The notes under the pieces are model-generated. The model saw nothing but the letters and a program-made list of their open reading frames with translations. It did not search any database and was not told the origin of the DNA. This document shows positions 14,301-25,671 of a stretch of DNA of 64,000 nucleotides, one piece after another. Numbering within the stretch: the first letter of the stretch is position 1; the number at the start of each line of letters is the position of its first letter. The stretch is from Hofstenia miamia. Its lineage: Eukaryota > Xenacoelomorpha > Acoela. Location of the stretch: assembly GCA_004352715.1 (NCBI GenBank), contig SCFE01000018.1, forward strand, positions 702,603-766,602, read 5' to 3'. A program made the translations under genes and the position numbers.

Positions 14301-16134
14301 CAGACCAGCAGTTGCGAAACGAAGATTGTAAACAGTATCATCAAGTGAAGTACAACAAGATTATCTTATTAGCGTTTTAGGGAAAGCGCAAGAGAAAGAC
14401 AAAAATGCTGATAAAAGGAACAGCGTGGTGTATTTTAGGATTATTATTTCTTTTTACAATGAAATTATCATCATTATTCAATTGTTGAGATATTATTATT
14501 CAAAATATGCACACATTTTCATTCCAATGACACATTCTAGTTTTCCAAGGCCACACTGTGTGGCACTGGAAGGCCAGGTTTGAGGACTGTGGCAAAGTGA
14601 TCAATTCTTCATTAATCAAGTGTTCATTTATGACACTCTCTTTGTCAATTGTGAGATTATGTGGAATTGGTGGAGTCTTTCAAATATTTCTCTTGGTCAT
14701 AGGAATCAAATAGGCAAAATACACAGGGTGATTGCATTTCGTCTAAGCTTTAATTCACGGAGAATTTTCAACATTTTAAAATCACAACATATCTTCCAAT
14801 ATATATATTTTTTGAAGTGAATTAACTCGAAAAGACTCTTAATATTTTCGTAATTGTCCTTGGTGGATCGTACATACGCAATAGGAATAGCAGATTTTGA
14901 GTTATCATTGCTTAATAGAACTGCTTTTAAAGATTTTAATGAACCATCGATGAAAAGAATGAAATCATCATTATTGATTTAGTAATAGGAGCTTCAATAT
15001 CGTGGCAATATCAGATATTGTTTTCAGATAGTCGAAAAAAGCTCGTAACTTGTAATCTCTTTGCTTAACTTTCTATAAGTGATTTTTTCCTTCAATGATA
15101 ACACTTTTTTAACTTCTTTAATAGAATGGCGCTGCCGCTTTTGATCAAATTTAGCTTTTTACTTATTTCAAAAAATTCTTTTGAGTCTAACTTGATTGTA
15201 CTAGTTTCTTCTGTTACAAAATTTTCCGTATCCTCTTGGTCGTCGTTTTCTTCAAGTTTTTTTGCAAATAGATTCGTCATATTCTAATGAAAAATGCGAG
15301 TGATCTTACCGGAGCGATCGAGGAATCAATGTTTGGATAGATAATTTTTTACTTTTATTTTTTTGTTGAAAATTAAAAATGTCAACAGTACAAAAGAAAC
15401 AATCTGTCCTGTGATCTCAAGGCTTTCTCCAAATGCGAGGCATTTCAAATGGCCTCATTAGTTTTCTATTTCTATAAAATGGAATAATACAATGATTATA
15501 AATTTCGACAAGCCTTTGCCAAGCTAATAAATTTGAATTACAGAAGTGACCGACAAAAGAAGGGGCCTGAGACTTTCCAAGATCCAATGCAAGAGACAAA
15601 TTGAAATATTTTTCTTACGCTTCTTGCAACTTTGGACTATTTGCTATAGAGCACTTTCTTGATTTCGCCAGATAGACGCCACAAATTTAGCAAAACAAAC
15701 CCCTGTCAATTATACAAGAACTAATTGAAGGCATTTAAATTATAATGAAAGTTTCATTGTTAATTGTTTCTTACCCCGAGATCACCTACAATTCCAATTG
15801 AGTTAGCAAACAAAAGTGAAAAATTGAGACAAAAATAGCTTCAAATAAAAATTAATAGTTCATTTACAATTGACCGCAATATGGTTGGAACCGGGTGGGT
15901 TCGACGTGCCAGCTAAGTTGGGTTGGGTCGAGATATTTGAACCGGTAAAAGCAGAATCAAAGGGCCACATTTCAATTGGAGGGCGTATTGATACTCATGA
16001 CCGCTCTACTCTAAAAAGCGACGCAGTGAAATCAATTATTGTTCTCAAGGAAGCAATGAGCAACAATTTATACTCATGAATTTGTACATGTTTACTTCAA
16101 TCTGTTTCTTTATTAACTCAATCAATTGTTTTTC

Positions 16135-16171
<37 letters not shown>

Positions 16172-19100
16172 CACTAAATTACTCAGTTGAGAGCTAATCA
16201 GTTTTAAAAGTTAAGGTATATTTCCCACCGGTTGTATACGGTTGTATACCGGTCAGGTTGGTATCCCTAAAACCCACACAAGTCGACCGGGCGGTCAATC
16301 GGCATGAAAATTAAAAAATGCCGGTTGGGTTTGGTTACTACTTTTGTCGAACAGTTCCACCCATGGGCTTCAAAGCGGTTTAATGATTCATGAATACAGT
16401 TATATTGCTGTCTATGCGTATCTGTGTGTAAGTGTTTGTGTATGTAAAATATGCACAACTGTATGTGGGTGTGTTATTATTTACCCTCTTCAGTCTATTT
16501 ATGCTTTTGAAGTAATTGAAATTGTTAAATGGAATACAATTTATATCCAAAAATAAATTTAACTCTTGACGTCCAAAATTATTCTCAATTTTCCGCAAAT
16601 TTTTAAAATTTTTGTAGAAAAATTTTTTAGCGAATTTTTTAAATAGATCACATTTTCGAAATCCTCGTCAATGGGAAATACAAAATTTCTGTGTTGCGTT
16701 TTCTGCACACTCATTTTAATTTGTATTTGTGCAATTTTAAATAAATTCGATATAATATCTTTTCGGTGCAATTTATTGTTTCAAAGTATTTTCTTTTCGA
16801 TGTAATTTCTGTAAACCGTTTCAATTAGTGCCCCAACTTCAATTTCTGCTTTTAATAATGTTTAGAATTCAAAACGTTGAATACGAGATGATAAAATTAC
16901 TTACGTTCTAAATTTTTGACTTAGATGTCAAATAGTAATAAAAATAGTAGTAAAACTTAGCCATTGCATTTATTTTTTCTATGTTTTAAAAGTTCGTCGT
17001 CGTTTGTAGTGCATTTTGCACCCACAAGGATTTAAGCTTCAATAAAAGGAGTGCCGTTTATGTAGCTATGTCGAAACTTCATGACTTTTTAAGTTAGTCG
17101 AAAAAGATATAAATTATTTATATTTATATTTATTTTTAGGCTATTAAATATTTATATATTGTGCAAAATGAACCATAAGCTTTATAATAGTAACACTGAA
17201 CATTTAATGTGTATCTGACATTAATTTTCTATATTATGGTGTTGATGGTATAACACAACATTTTTGTGTTTTCTTGTGAATGTATTTACCCATTTGCACA
17301 ATTGTGAGCATTGATACAATCATTCATGCATGCCCATAAACTTTTATCACATGACTGTCTAATAAATCGCTTATATGTCATATACTGCACTTTTTCTGGA
17401 ATCCTGACAATCATGGAGATTCTCATTATGTATTAATATAAGAATAGTATCTTACAAGTATTACATATCTCCAATCAACGAACAAATGCGCCTTTGTGTC
17501 TGTGATTCAGCATCAAATTTGAAAAAATTTGATATTTCAACCCTATGCTTCATTATTTGACCCCCAGCACCTATTACATTGGAAGGGAGCTGCTTCATGC
17601 TTTTTCGAGAGTCAGATCAAAAAGTAAAAAAATGTTTCCTTAGAAATTAATTTTTGTGTACATTACATGGATAAACACTAACAATTTGGATTAATTGCTC
17701 CTTAGTAGAATGATTTGTCATAACACTATATTAACAACTCCAATTTTGATGCAATGAAATTTTTGGTGTTTGAAATACAGTACAGCATATGTCTATGTTA
17801 AGAATCACTCCATTCGTCGTTCTTGATAATCTTAACTTCATTGTTCAGCTTTGATATCGGAGAAGGCCTTGAGGTGCAAAATACACGCCAAACATCTTCC
17901 AACTAATAAAAAAGTAAACGACGACGAACTGTTAATGCAATTTTGCACTACCAGTTGAACAGTGGTGTCACTGAGGGATGTGGTGTATCGGGCGCCCAAA
18001 TTGCAATAACATTTTTTATTTTCTAATAATAGAAATAAAGCTTATTTTAATTAATTTTAAACAAATCTGTGGCTCCAAGTTTAGAATTTGGAGCCTTTAT
18101 GGAGTAACATATCAAAATAATAAAGTAACTATTTAAATATAGCAAAAAATTAGGGCCCAAAATTAGAAAAAATATCTTTAATAAAGAATTTTCGACAATT
18201 TTGGAGACCCAATATTTATTCAGATACAAATAGTGTTGGTTGATTAAAATCACTCGATTTAAATCATGATTTAAATCAAAGCACATTATTAGTTCAATTA
18301 TTGATTTAAATCAAGTACACTAAAGGAGATACAGTGTATTCTAATTGTTTTGAAATCATTGCCGTGATATTGGAATGAATTGGCAAGCTCTGAAATGTTG
18401 TTTTGCATGTTTTTATTCTTCAGTTTATTTAAAGTTGATTAAATTATTGTATTTCAAAAATAGTAGTATCAAAAGGATTTCTAATATTTTCTACTTCGGA
18501 AGATTGTCTGGGTTAAATTGAAATTTAGATAAAAATTTTTTTGATTTTTTTTATTTAAATCGGATTTTTTCCCAACACTGGATACAAAACATTTATTAAA
18601 AAGTATCTAAAATACATCGAAACGGTTACTGAAAACTTACTACATGACATTGGAAGGTGTGGAGAGGAGTGGTGGGTCCGGATTAACATCTCGCATCTGG
18701 CCAACGAAATTTACAGGGCCGCCATTGCAGCTGAAGCTGCCCCAACTTTAATTTCCGGTATTGTAATACAAAATCAATCACATTTGTACAAATGTTTATT
18801 GTATTTTAAAAACACAATCATCTCAACTATCTCCAGTGCAACTTCTCGCAATAGATGTGATGAATACTTCGTCCCCTTACAAATGTAAATCGAACAAATT
18901 TTTATCGTTTTTTATATCGCTTTCACATCGAATTGCTATCATAAAAATTAAATCTAAATCCAATACTCATCCGCCCAGATTGGCGATATTCGCAATCTGC
19001 GTTCTTCCCTGGAATGAACGCAGCTTAAAATAATCTGTCCTAAAATGGTGCTAATTTTAACCACAACTCCACAACGTATTTCAAAATGTAATTACACTAT

Positions 19101-20301
19101 AGAAGAGTTGTCATGCTTTAAACGTTGGCTATTTTAAACTCTGTTAAGACAGTGTTTTGTACATGTTTTTTTGCAATGTTTTTTTAAATGAATTTTATCA
19201 AAAGTTTGCAAAAAAATTGGGATTTGTCCGTTTATACTTTTATAGCTGATTTTCGTTTTCTCCTGAAAAAGTTGCAAAATTCCCGTTTTATTGGGTGTAT
19301 TGAAAGAAAAATGAATGTTCATAGGTTTATCATAATTCAATAATTTGAATTATAGAATATGTTAGTAAATATGCAGCATTTTCCATTCTTGCTAACAAAA
19401 ATGAGTAAATTGAAAATAACAAATTATTTGCTTAATTGCTGTTACTCGGTTTGAACGACTTGCTAGGCAAAAAATATCTATTGTTGACCAGCACACCTAG
19501 ATGTCCACAGCCTGCACCCCTACAGCAATCAAACTTTTGCATTAAGTAATAGCCAATTTATCAATATTTTATTTACTGATGTCATAAGTTTTCTTTAGGT
19601 GCGCCTCAAATCTCAAAGAACTTACTGCTGTTGGAAATAAACTGAGTAATGTTGACTGCACTGGTAATATGCAACTAATTGACCTCGATTTGGGTCATAA
19701 TCGTATTTCGGATCCAAGTGGCATTTCCCAATTAACAGCTCTTCGTACTTTAAACCTGAAAAACAACTTAATCTCCTCAATGAAACCATTGGGCGATCAT
19801 AAACCTATGTTGGATTTGGTCCTTGATAACAATCCGTTAGCAGACTTAAATTATATCCGCCGTCAATTTCCTAATCTGGAATCTCTTTCAATTGCTAGTT
19901 GTAAAATTTCGTCTTACGATCATTTGCGATTTTGTAAGCATCTTAGCGATATCTGGGTTGGTAGCGATGTAAAAAAATCGGAAATCTTAAAATTAGTTCC
20001 CACTCTCGAGAATCTAGATGGTCATCCAGTCAATGCCAAACGTGAAGATCAAGCTCCTTTAATGCGGGCACAGACTGGCACTGGGCTGATGACCACTCGC
20101 CACATGGAAAATCAACTGAGCTCTCTAGAAAGCAATCTTGCCGAAAGTCAACGATCTATACAAGCCACATTTGATTCCATACGGGATTTAATGAATGCTC
20201 TACCTTTGCATCCGCCCAACGAAGATGGCGGCAGTAGTAGTCGATGCAGTAGCAAAGCCAGAATAACAGATGCACAGCTGTATGCTTCGCAAACGTATTG
20301 A
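8353..20301 (+). CDS. SDS22-like leucine-rich-repeat protein, three exons, 403 aa
   Basis: Exons are 8353-8578, 9530-9812 and 19599-20301. The splice phases (1 then 2) join cleanly: GAC G|AT TTG, and TTA AG|G TGC. The total of 1212 nt is an exact open frame. After an acidic N-terminus of about 35 residues come about nine SDS22-type leucine-rich repeats (LRELRLYGNRLQKI, LTYLSLQHNQISRI, LKILRLDSNKLTKI, LEILDLSYNYLDSL, LIDLDLGHNRISD, LRTLNLKNNLISSM). An LRR cap (PTLENLDGHPV) follows near residue 290, and then a coiled coil (about residues 320-365, MENQLSSLESNLAESQRSIQ) and a Ser-rich tail. There is no signal peptide, so an intracellular scaffold role is likely; the exact orthologue is not identified. 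The start is chosen because TTGTTTTCAG lies directly before the ATG. A polyadenylation signal AATAAA is at 20404. Confidence 0.88.
10241..11550 (-). mobile_element. THAP-domain (P-element-like) DNA transposon, internally deleted
   Basis: Imperfect terminal inverted repeats (25 of 27 bases) lie at 10241-10267 and 11524-11550. Between them, on the minus strand, sits a THAP-type transposase remnant. At about 1.3 kb the element lacks the C-terminal half of a typical P-type transposase. No matching 8-bp target-site duplication was found, and the left part is compromised by the N at 10296 and a 31-base duplication (10265-10295 equals 10578-10608). The element lies within intron 2 of the LRR gene, in the opposite orientation. 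Confidence 0.7.
10289..11333 (-). pseudogene. THAP/P-element-type transposase fragment
   Basis: The N-terminal MPRKCSVYGC at 11333 onward begins a THAP zinc finger (C-x-x-y-G-C). The expected continuation of the finger (FPKKKELCLKWIASLPN) is in a different frame, so there is a one-base shift near 11250. A 300-residue frame then starts with a Pro run (SSIPTPPPPPRP) at 11191. It contains a P-element/THAP9-like central region ending with an FDEVSIKPNLFYN block and VLAFMLKFQFGGPKFIFKMFPVYNLD. The sequence stops at the assembly N, so the C-terminal half of the catalytic region is absent. Non-functional as assembled. An intron between the THAP finger and the body is an alternative to a frameshift. 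Confidence 0.75.
12238..13227 (-). CDS. Tc1/mariner-superfamily transposase, nearly full length
   Basis: A 329-residue open frame. The N-terminus has paired helix-turn-helix DNA-binding regions (about residues 1-120, including QRRLSVQLNLSVSTINRILHERGFHPYR). The catalytic domain keeps three acidic residues: D in IIFSDEANF (about 158), D in FFQQDGATPHTA (about 255), and the last D in WPARSPDLTPLDFWLWG (about 297). The second and third are 41 residues apart, consistent with a DD41D-type mariner. The C-terminus after WGTVKHRVYST diverges abruptly and the usual last 40-60 residues are absent, so a frameshift or truncation is likely. The frame is otherwise undisturbed, which marks a recent insertion. 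Activity is doubtful without the C-terminus and second inverted repeat. Confidence 0.9.
   Translation of the reverse strand: MSKRYTPVQRFHLARLFEQHRSVVIVQRSYAQLFKLRPRDPRPKRETILEAHNTAITVGLAHKPRGGSVRMARTKKNIERVVDAVEQQPETSQRRLSVQLNLSVSTINRILHERGFHPYRLCHRHSLNDEDFESRVDFASEILQHLQQDPDMLKRIIFSDEANFHVNGHVNGWNYRFYAQENPGFVTDMPLNSPKIIVWCGVSWNQIFGPFIFKDENGTGTTVNGSTYRAMIKDFLLPQLQNNEEFLNGSLFFQQDGATPHTARETIDLLCNEFSNNVISRRGYILWPARSPDLTPLDFWLWGTVKHRVYSTNMAKRFIKRWFVLRQQK
12238..13592 (-). mobile_element. Tc1/mariner-type transposon, one end missing
   Basis: One terminus is clear: reading the minus strand from 13594, TA is followed by CAGGGTGTTTCA, a typical mariner-type end with TA target site. The opposite terminus was not found beside the 3' end of the transposase near 12238, so the element looks truncated there. 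GC content is visibly higher than the surrounding intron, suggesting a young insertion or foreign origin. It sits in intron 2 of the LRR gene. Confidence 0.8.
13880..14130 (+). repeat. Interspersed repeat family A, copy 1
   Basis: About 250 bp similar to 46690-46940 and 52480-52725. Shared blocks in order: a TTTTTCATTGA-like block, TTTGCATGTACTTCAG-like, CATCATTGCATGAGCG-like, CCATAGATGTG, and an ACACTAGTGGA...TAGGGTTAA end. No coding content and no clear inverted termini. Confidence 0.7.
14150..16130. other. Intron 2 of the LRR gene, nothing further recognised
   Basis: No coding ORF. A higher-GC patch near 15870-16080 carries a short open frame without recognisable motifs. Short segments such as CACAGGGTGA near 14721 resemble transposon ends but have no partner. 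Confidence 0.35.
16138..16170. repeat. (TA)n microsatellite in LRR intron 2
   Basis: Uninterrupted TA dinucleotide tract of about 33 bases. Confidence 0.95.
16991..17930. repeat. Inverted 15-mer pair bracketing 0.9 kb
   Basis: AGTTCGTCGTCGTTT at 16991-17005 recurs as its exact reverse complement at 17916-17930. A 15-base perfect inverted match with internal CG dinucleotides is unlikely by chance in such AT-rich DNA, so these may be (sub)terminal repeats of a non-autonomous transposon. No target-site duplication was found and the interior has no coding sequence. Confidence 0.4.
18231..18580. mobile_element. hAT-like MITE with 8-bp TSD
   Basis: A 350-bp element delimited by an exact 8-bp direct repeat GATACAAA (18223-18230 and 18581-18588). 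Its ends are inverted: left TAGTGTTGG and right complement CAGTGTTGG, both leading into GATTTAAAT-type blocks. An 8-bp TSD and CAGTG-type ends are typical of hAT elements. No coding sequence. Nested in LRR intron 2. Confidence 0.85.
18590..19597. other. End of LRR intron 2, no further feature
   Basis: No coding sequence. A GC-richer patch near 18650-18760 could be a transposon fragment but has no recognised termini. Confidence 0.35.
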
Positions 20302-20403
20302 TTAAATTTTTATTGCTTTGTACAATTTTTCATGTAATATTTGTAAATATGTTGATATCCTTGATATTTTGTAAATATGTTGAAATTTAAATTCATTAAA
20401 AAC

Positions 20404-20409
20404 AATAAA
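20404..20409 (+). terminator. Polyadenylation signal of the LRR gene
   Basis: Canonical AATAAA about 100 bp after the LRR stop codon at 20301, in an AT-rich 3'UTR. Confidence 0.6.
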
Positions 20410-20734
20410 AATAGTTCACCAGAACATCTGAATTGTTCCTCGAAAGGGAAACTAATCCAGCGTCCAATTGTTCTTAAGCTTTATAAGATATCCAACACTT
20501 CTATCGGAAAATGATTTAGGAATACATATAACTGCTGTATTCAAAAGCCATGAAATTCTTCACAAATTTATTTCTTCTCAATACGTTTAAATATATTTCA
20601 AATGAATTTGTTTCCTAATTATGTTATTTTGTTAATGATTGTAAAATATCTACGAAAATAGAATACTGTATTAAAACAGAAGGATTTTGCTTTAATATAC
20701 ATTAAAATGATTCTGTATTAATTTAGTACGCTTA

Positions 20735-20930
20735 AGCCTATAGCTGAAACCGAACAGGATAATCATTACAGGATTAATCCGTATAAGAGCAGTATAAAAT
20801 TGAGATCCAGGTAAATTCGGATTTCACCGACTTCCATATTTTAGATATAACTCAGAAACCATTTTTTAAATAAACTATCCTTCCATGACTTATTCTTTCA
20901 CTTGTTCCTCAACTTTTGAATAATAATGCA
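20735..20930 (-). repeat. Interspersed repeat family B, copy 1
   Basis: The reverse complement of about 20750-20815 matches 50865-50925: CTGGATCTCAATTT, a gap, then TTATCCTGTTCGG. This is a two-copy dispersed repeat in opposite orientations. No termini defined. Confidence 0.5.
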
Positions 20931-20939
20931 GATAGGGTC

Positions 20940-22260
20940 AAGAGTTACAAGGTTATAGCCATTTAAAAAAATTTCCATGAAAAACTGGCATTTCGTGACA
21001 GTTTTAAAAATAACAATTTTGTGCGTAAGTGCTGTAAATTGACAACCAATGCATCATAGGCCATTTTCTTGATTTCTATTTAGTAATATTTCTAACATTT
21101 TTTGTCAAAGAGAAATTTAGAAAATTATTAATTGAAGTTGCCTAGAAATTCCAAGTTCGCATATAACAGCATTTACTTTTGAGACATGTAGAGGTGTCAA
21201 TATATGCAAATTCTACAGTTTTAGTCAGACTTAAGCAGTCATGCAACCATATTAGCATACTGACTTTATCTAAGATAGCAAATACTAAATAAAATACTTA
21301 TGCAATTTAGAGGGCAACCCTATAATTATCTAAAAGCTAATCATAAATTAACAAAGCATTTGCGATTAACATTTGCATAAATAGAATTCAGTAATTATGA
21401 GCTGTTATTCGTGATCGTGGAATACGTATTCCATGCTTCCGTGTATCATTTTTGATGTTCTAGTAAAAATAGTTCCATCCCATCATACATTTGACATTGG
21501 GGGCATATATGGCTTGACTATGATGTAATTGTGTACTTTACCGGCTGTTGTAAGGTTTTTTGTATCTGACGTCATTGGAATATATTGTGGACAAAATTTA
21601 TTAATAAATAAATAAAGTTGCAATATATATTGTATATTTCATAATTTTTTAAAATATATTTTGAATTTACTAACATTTTGCTTGAAATACTGAAATTTTT
21701 CCGGGAAAAGTTGTAGTTAATAAATAATTCCAGACAAATATATTTTATAATTGAGAAAAATAAATTTAAATAAATGCTTCCACAGACACATAATCTCACC
21801 CAATAGAGAAAACTAACATTTAAAATTAATAAATTTATGTACAAGGAAAATATGAAATGCACTTATAAAATGATAGTGGTTTTAATATCTTCTTCTTTTT
21901 CTTTCTATAACGAATTTCATCTACAGTTCAATTTACTTTGCTTATTCCTGCTAACTTCGTTATTGGATGGGAATAGTGCAGGAAAAATATGCAATGTGTA
22001 TTTTTGTACGTTATGAATTTCACACCATAGCGTCTAAATCAGGTGTTCTTACCAAGTAAGACAAATGTACCCTTTTTCAAATTTTTCGGTTTTTCAAAAT
22101 CCTTGATTAACTGATTTATGTAAAAAAATTGATTATTAAAAAAACAACGCTTTTAACAATTTCTCACTGACAAAATCTAACCAAAATTTCTTAGCTTATA
22201 AAAAAGCACGAAATTTATCAAATATTGAAAATCTTTTAATAAATATATTAAAAATGAATT
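20940..22260. other. Intergenic, nothing recognised
   Basis: Very AT-rich. A 96-residue minus-strand ORF near 21572-21862 has low complexity and no motifs. A 16-bp perfect palindrome TGGAATACGTATTCCA lies at 21418-21433. Confidence 0.4.
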
Positions 22261-22269
22261 CAAAATTTT

Positions 22270-23100
22270 ACTAAACCAAAAGTCCAAATGGAAGCTCATT
22301 CATGAAATTGCTAGCACTGGAAAATCTAAATCTACAGTTATTGAGGAGATTAGAGACTGATGTGAACTCATTTACAAATGATTTTGATATTACTAATGTG
22401 CTAAACGAAATATTTGTTAACTTGGCAAAGTTTAAAAGACAATATATTAAATATCAATCACCAAATATTAATAATTACACCCCAATTCGTGTTTCGACTG
22501 CGTACCAAACGATTAAAGCAATTAATAAACTAAAACCCAATAAATCTAGTGGCCCATCTAAAATTCCTTCCTGGATATTAAAAGCAACTGCCTCTATAAT
22601 TGCTGAACCTCTAAATTTTATTTTCAATGAATCCTTAAAACGAAAGAACTTCCCAAACAAGCATATATTACTCCGGTTTTGAAAAAAAAAAGATGTTACT
22701 TTAGCTACTAATTATAGGCCGATCTCAATTAGTTTGCCATTAGGTAAAATTTTCAAACGACTCTTACATAATTAAATTAGTGACCACCTTTCAAAACAAG
22801 GTACCATTCTTGGACCGCTACTTTTTAACGTATATGTAAATGACATGTAACAACATACGAATTGCAAATTGATTCAATACGCCGTTGATACATGCATTTT
22901 TAGTGGAAATACATCCTTAAGTCAAGCAATAAATGATATAGAACAAAATTGTGAAGAATTGATTAAATATTTTAACATGCACAAATTAAATAACTATAAA
23001 AAACTGAATTTTGCATCCTGAATACTCAAGGAAAAATTGTATTAATATCAAATTTTTCACTTACTTTTAATAACGCGTCAATCTCCCCTAAAGAATCTAT
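22270..23100 (+). mobile_element. Dead LINE (jockey-like) RT fragment with internal deletion
   Basis: Translation gives KLKPNKSSGPSKIPSWILK (about 22526-22582), then after a frameshift near 22660 YITPVLKK and NYRPISI (about 22709-22730). It then jumps from SDHLSK directly to GTILGPLLFNVYVND (about 22800-22845), so RT motif A is deleted. The catalytic motif reads YAVDT instead of YADDT near 22880, losing one catalytic aspartate. Multiple frame breaks. Resembles jockey-type RTs. Confidence 0.8.
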
Positions 23101-23344
23101 CTTTTAAATAATTAATAATTGCATAGCCTGAACAGAACAGATTTTGTAGTCTTGTTATTTTTTTGTAAATATAGTTATTTGTTGTCATTTTTGACGCTTT
23201 TCAGATAATAACCAATCTTGTAATTGAAAATATTATCTGAATAAAGAATGTCTTCTTATTTTAAGTCATTATTAGAACAAGATGACGTTCACAATCAAAA
23301 GCACATGACAATTAAAATTTGCAACAAAATTGAGCAACAAAAAC

Positions 23345-23500
23345 GACGTTTTTATTTACGATTAAATATATAAACGATTACAATTTTAAGAAAATGCTGT
23401 ATTATTTAGAATGAAATATGTAAATGATTCCAATTTAAAAAAAATGCTTTAAAAATTTACAATAAACAACTTTTTATTTATGATGAGGTATATAATTCAC
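23345..23500. repeat. Degenerate tandem repeat, unit about 50-55 bp
   Basis: Two to three imperfect units sharing the order TTTTTATTTA(C/T)GAT, then AAATAT(A/G)TAAA(C/T)GATT, then CAATTTAA and AAAATGCT. AT-rich; no function suggested. Confidence 0.45.
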
Positions 23501-23509
23501 TTCATTTCA

Positions 23510-25600
23510 ACATCAAATTGGCAACCGACAACAATTCGCCAAAAAATAAAATTTATTACGTTTTTAAAAAAAATATTTTTAAAAATAACTAAGAATAATT
23601 TCGCAAAATAGCGTTAATACCTTTTCTAAAACATTGAAAACATGTGAAATGTTAGATTTATTTATAGAAAAAGCTCGCCACAAAGTTTGAAATCTTTCAG
23701 CGTAGTTCTCTTTTTTTCAGTGTGAAATTCCATTAATTCGACTGTATATTCATATGTGTACAAACTTGCACTTTTTCACAGACAAGGTTAGCAATGCATA
23801 ACTTTTTATCTATATCCCATTGTACAAATGTACCCGATCGTAATGATTGTTATCTACCAAATTAATAAGCAGTCTATCTCAAATGACTTTATAAATTATC
23901 ACTATTAAATAGAACATTGTGTGACCCATTAAAAAGATTACGCGAAATATTTCTTGCTACGAAATATTTTTGTCGCGCGATGGCGTATGCAAATTGATTT
24001 CGCGTGCTATCTTAATACACGGCATAAACAATATTTTTAGCAATTGCTCTAAATTAGCCTGCATTTTTATACCGTTACGAAGTCTTTCTGCATCTTGAAG
24101 CAATACGCATTGTAGTACTGCCTTTCCCTAAAGGAAATGTTTGCTAGATTTTGGGGCAATTTGCATTTTATTCGCCCATATATTTCCTTGAGAAGTCATA
24201 GAAAAAATTATTTTTAGCTATCTCTCTAAATTGGTAATTTGGGGAAAAACGTGTGTAAACGCATTTTTTGTAATTATATTTGTTATATGTTAAAACCAAG
24301 CTAGAGAATAATGAGCTAAATAACCGATTAATTGAAGACACCGGACATTGATACACTTTCAAGACTTCGACAACTTTCAAGGCTATATTTGAGAATGAAC
24401 ATTGATTAACAACTAATTTAATCTGAATCAAGTTGGAGTTATTTGTTTTGTAAATAAGCGTACAAAGCGACCAATATCTGTATGTGCCTCATCAACAACG
24501 ACAAACGTGCATAACATGAATGTTTTGTTCTTTTTTTCTTTTGTACTGAATGTTCATCTAATTTGGTACCCTTGTCGAATAACCTTTATATATATTGTTT
24601 TTATGGCAATACAAAAAGCACTGCCAAATTTTTTGAATTTTTTGTGTATTTTAGGAACTCGCAACAAAAATTAGTTTATATCGGCTACGCAAAAATGCAG
24701 CTATTAGAAATAAATAGTGGTTTAGACTAGAACATCATGGACATTCTTTTAGGGAAGAACTTATTCATTTCTGATATTTCGAAGAATTACTTATGTTGGA
24801 TGGAACCATTTTCTTGTTTTGATATACAATAGTAATTGTTGAACTACACTTAACTATTGAAAATGCACGTATTTTTTAGTTAGCCATTGACCTTGGATGT
24901 GGAGGTCAATGTAACTAGGCGGAGACTTCGTGGAATAGCTAACATCGTTTAAGGTTTTATTTGAAATTTTTAGCTCACGAATTGAGGGACCCTGTTTACA
25001 CAATAAGTTTTCCCTAATGTCTTTATCTTTATTTATGAAGCAAGTATTTGATTAAATAAACATCAGTTGCATTTAGACGGTAAATTTCTGCTGATAGCTT
25101 TTTCGTATTTACTATGCCAATTTTATTGTTTGTTGAATGGATAGTTACAGCGAGCAACGTCATTGGATTATTTCGAGTTCAAATAGCTTTCCTCCAATCA
25201 AATTTCTTATTAAATTACAAAAATTCATTAAGGATTTTTATTTTACGTTTACACAACAAGATTTCCCTGCCATATGGAAAAACTTTCGTGTATACAGGGA
25301 TATATTTTTCGAAGAAAATCAACTGAGGAGATTGTCTGGATTATGAACTATTTTTGTATCAATAATTTTTTATTTACTCATGTCACTTATTTTATAGTTG
25401 TACAATGAGTGTGCTAATAGCGCCATCTGAATTATCGTCTATCATTGAATTTTAATGTCCTTACACCCGAAGTATATTATATTCAAAAGTAAGAATAAAA
25501 ATCATTTTGTCGTCTCAGTAAGATCTTTAATACAGGAGATATGTGTATAATCACATTTCAGATTATCGAGTGCTTTGCTTACAAAATTTACTACAGGTAC
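23510..25600. other. Intergenic region upstream of the SLC22 array
   Basis: No coding sequence or clear repeat. It should include the promoter of the first SLC22-like copy. Short overlapping ORFs at 25114-25346 have no recognisable domain. Confidence 0.4.
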
Positions 25601-25671
25601 AATAACTTAGATATGCGTCGAAGCATATCATTATCAAAATTTCAGAATTATCTTGCCAAATATATTTTCGC

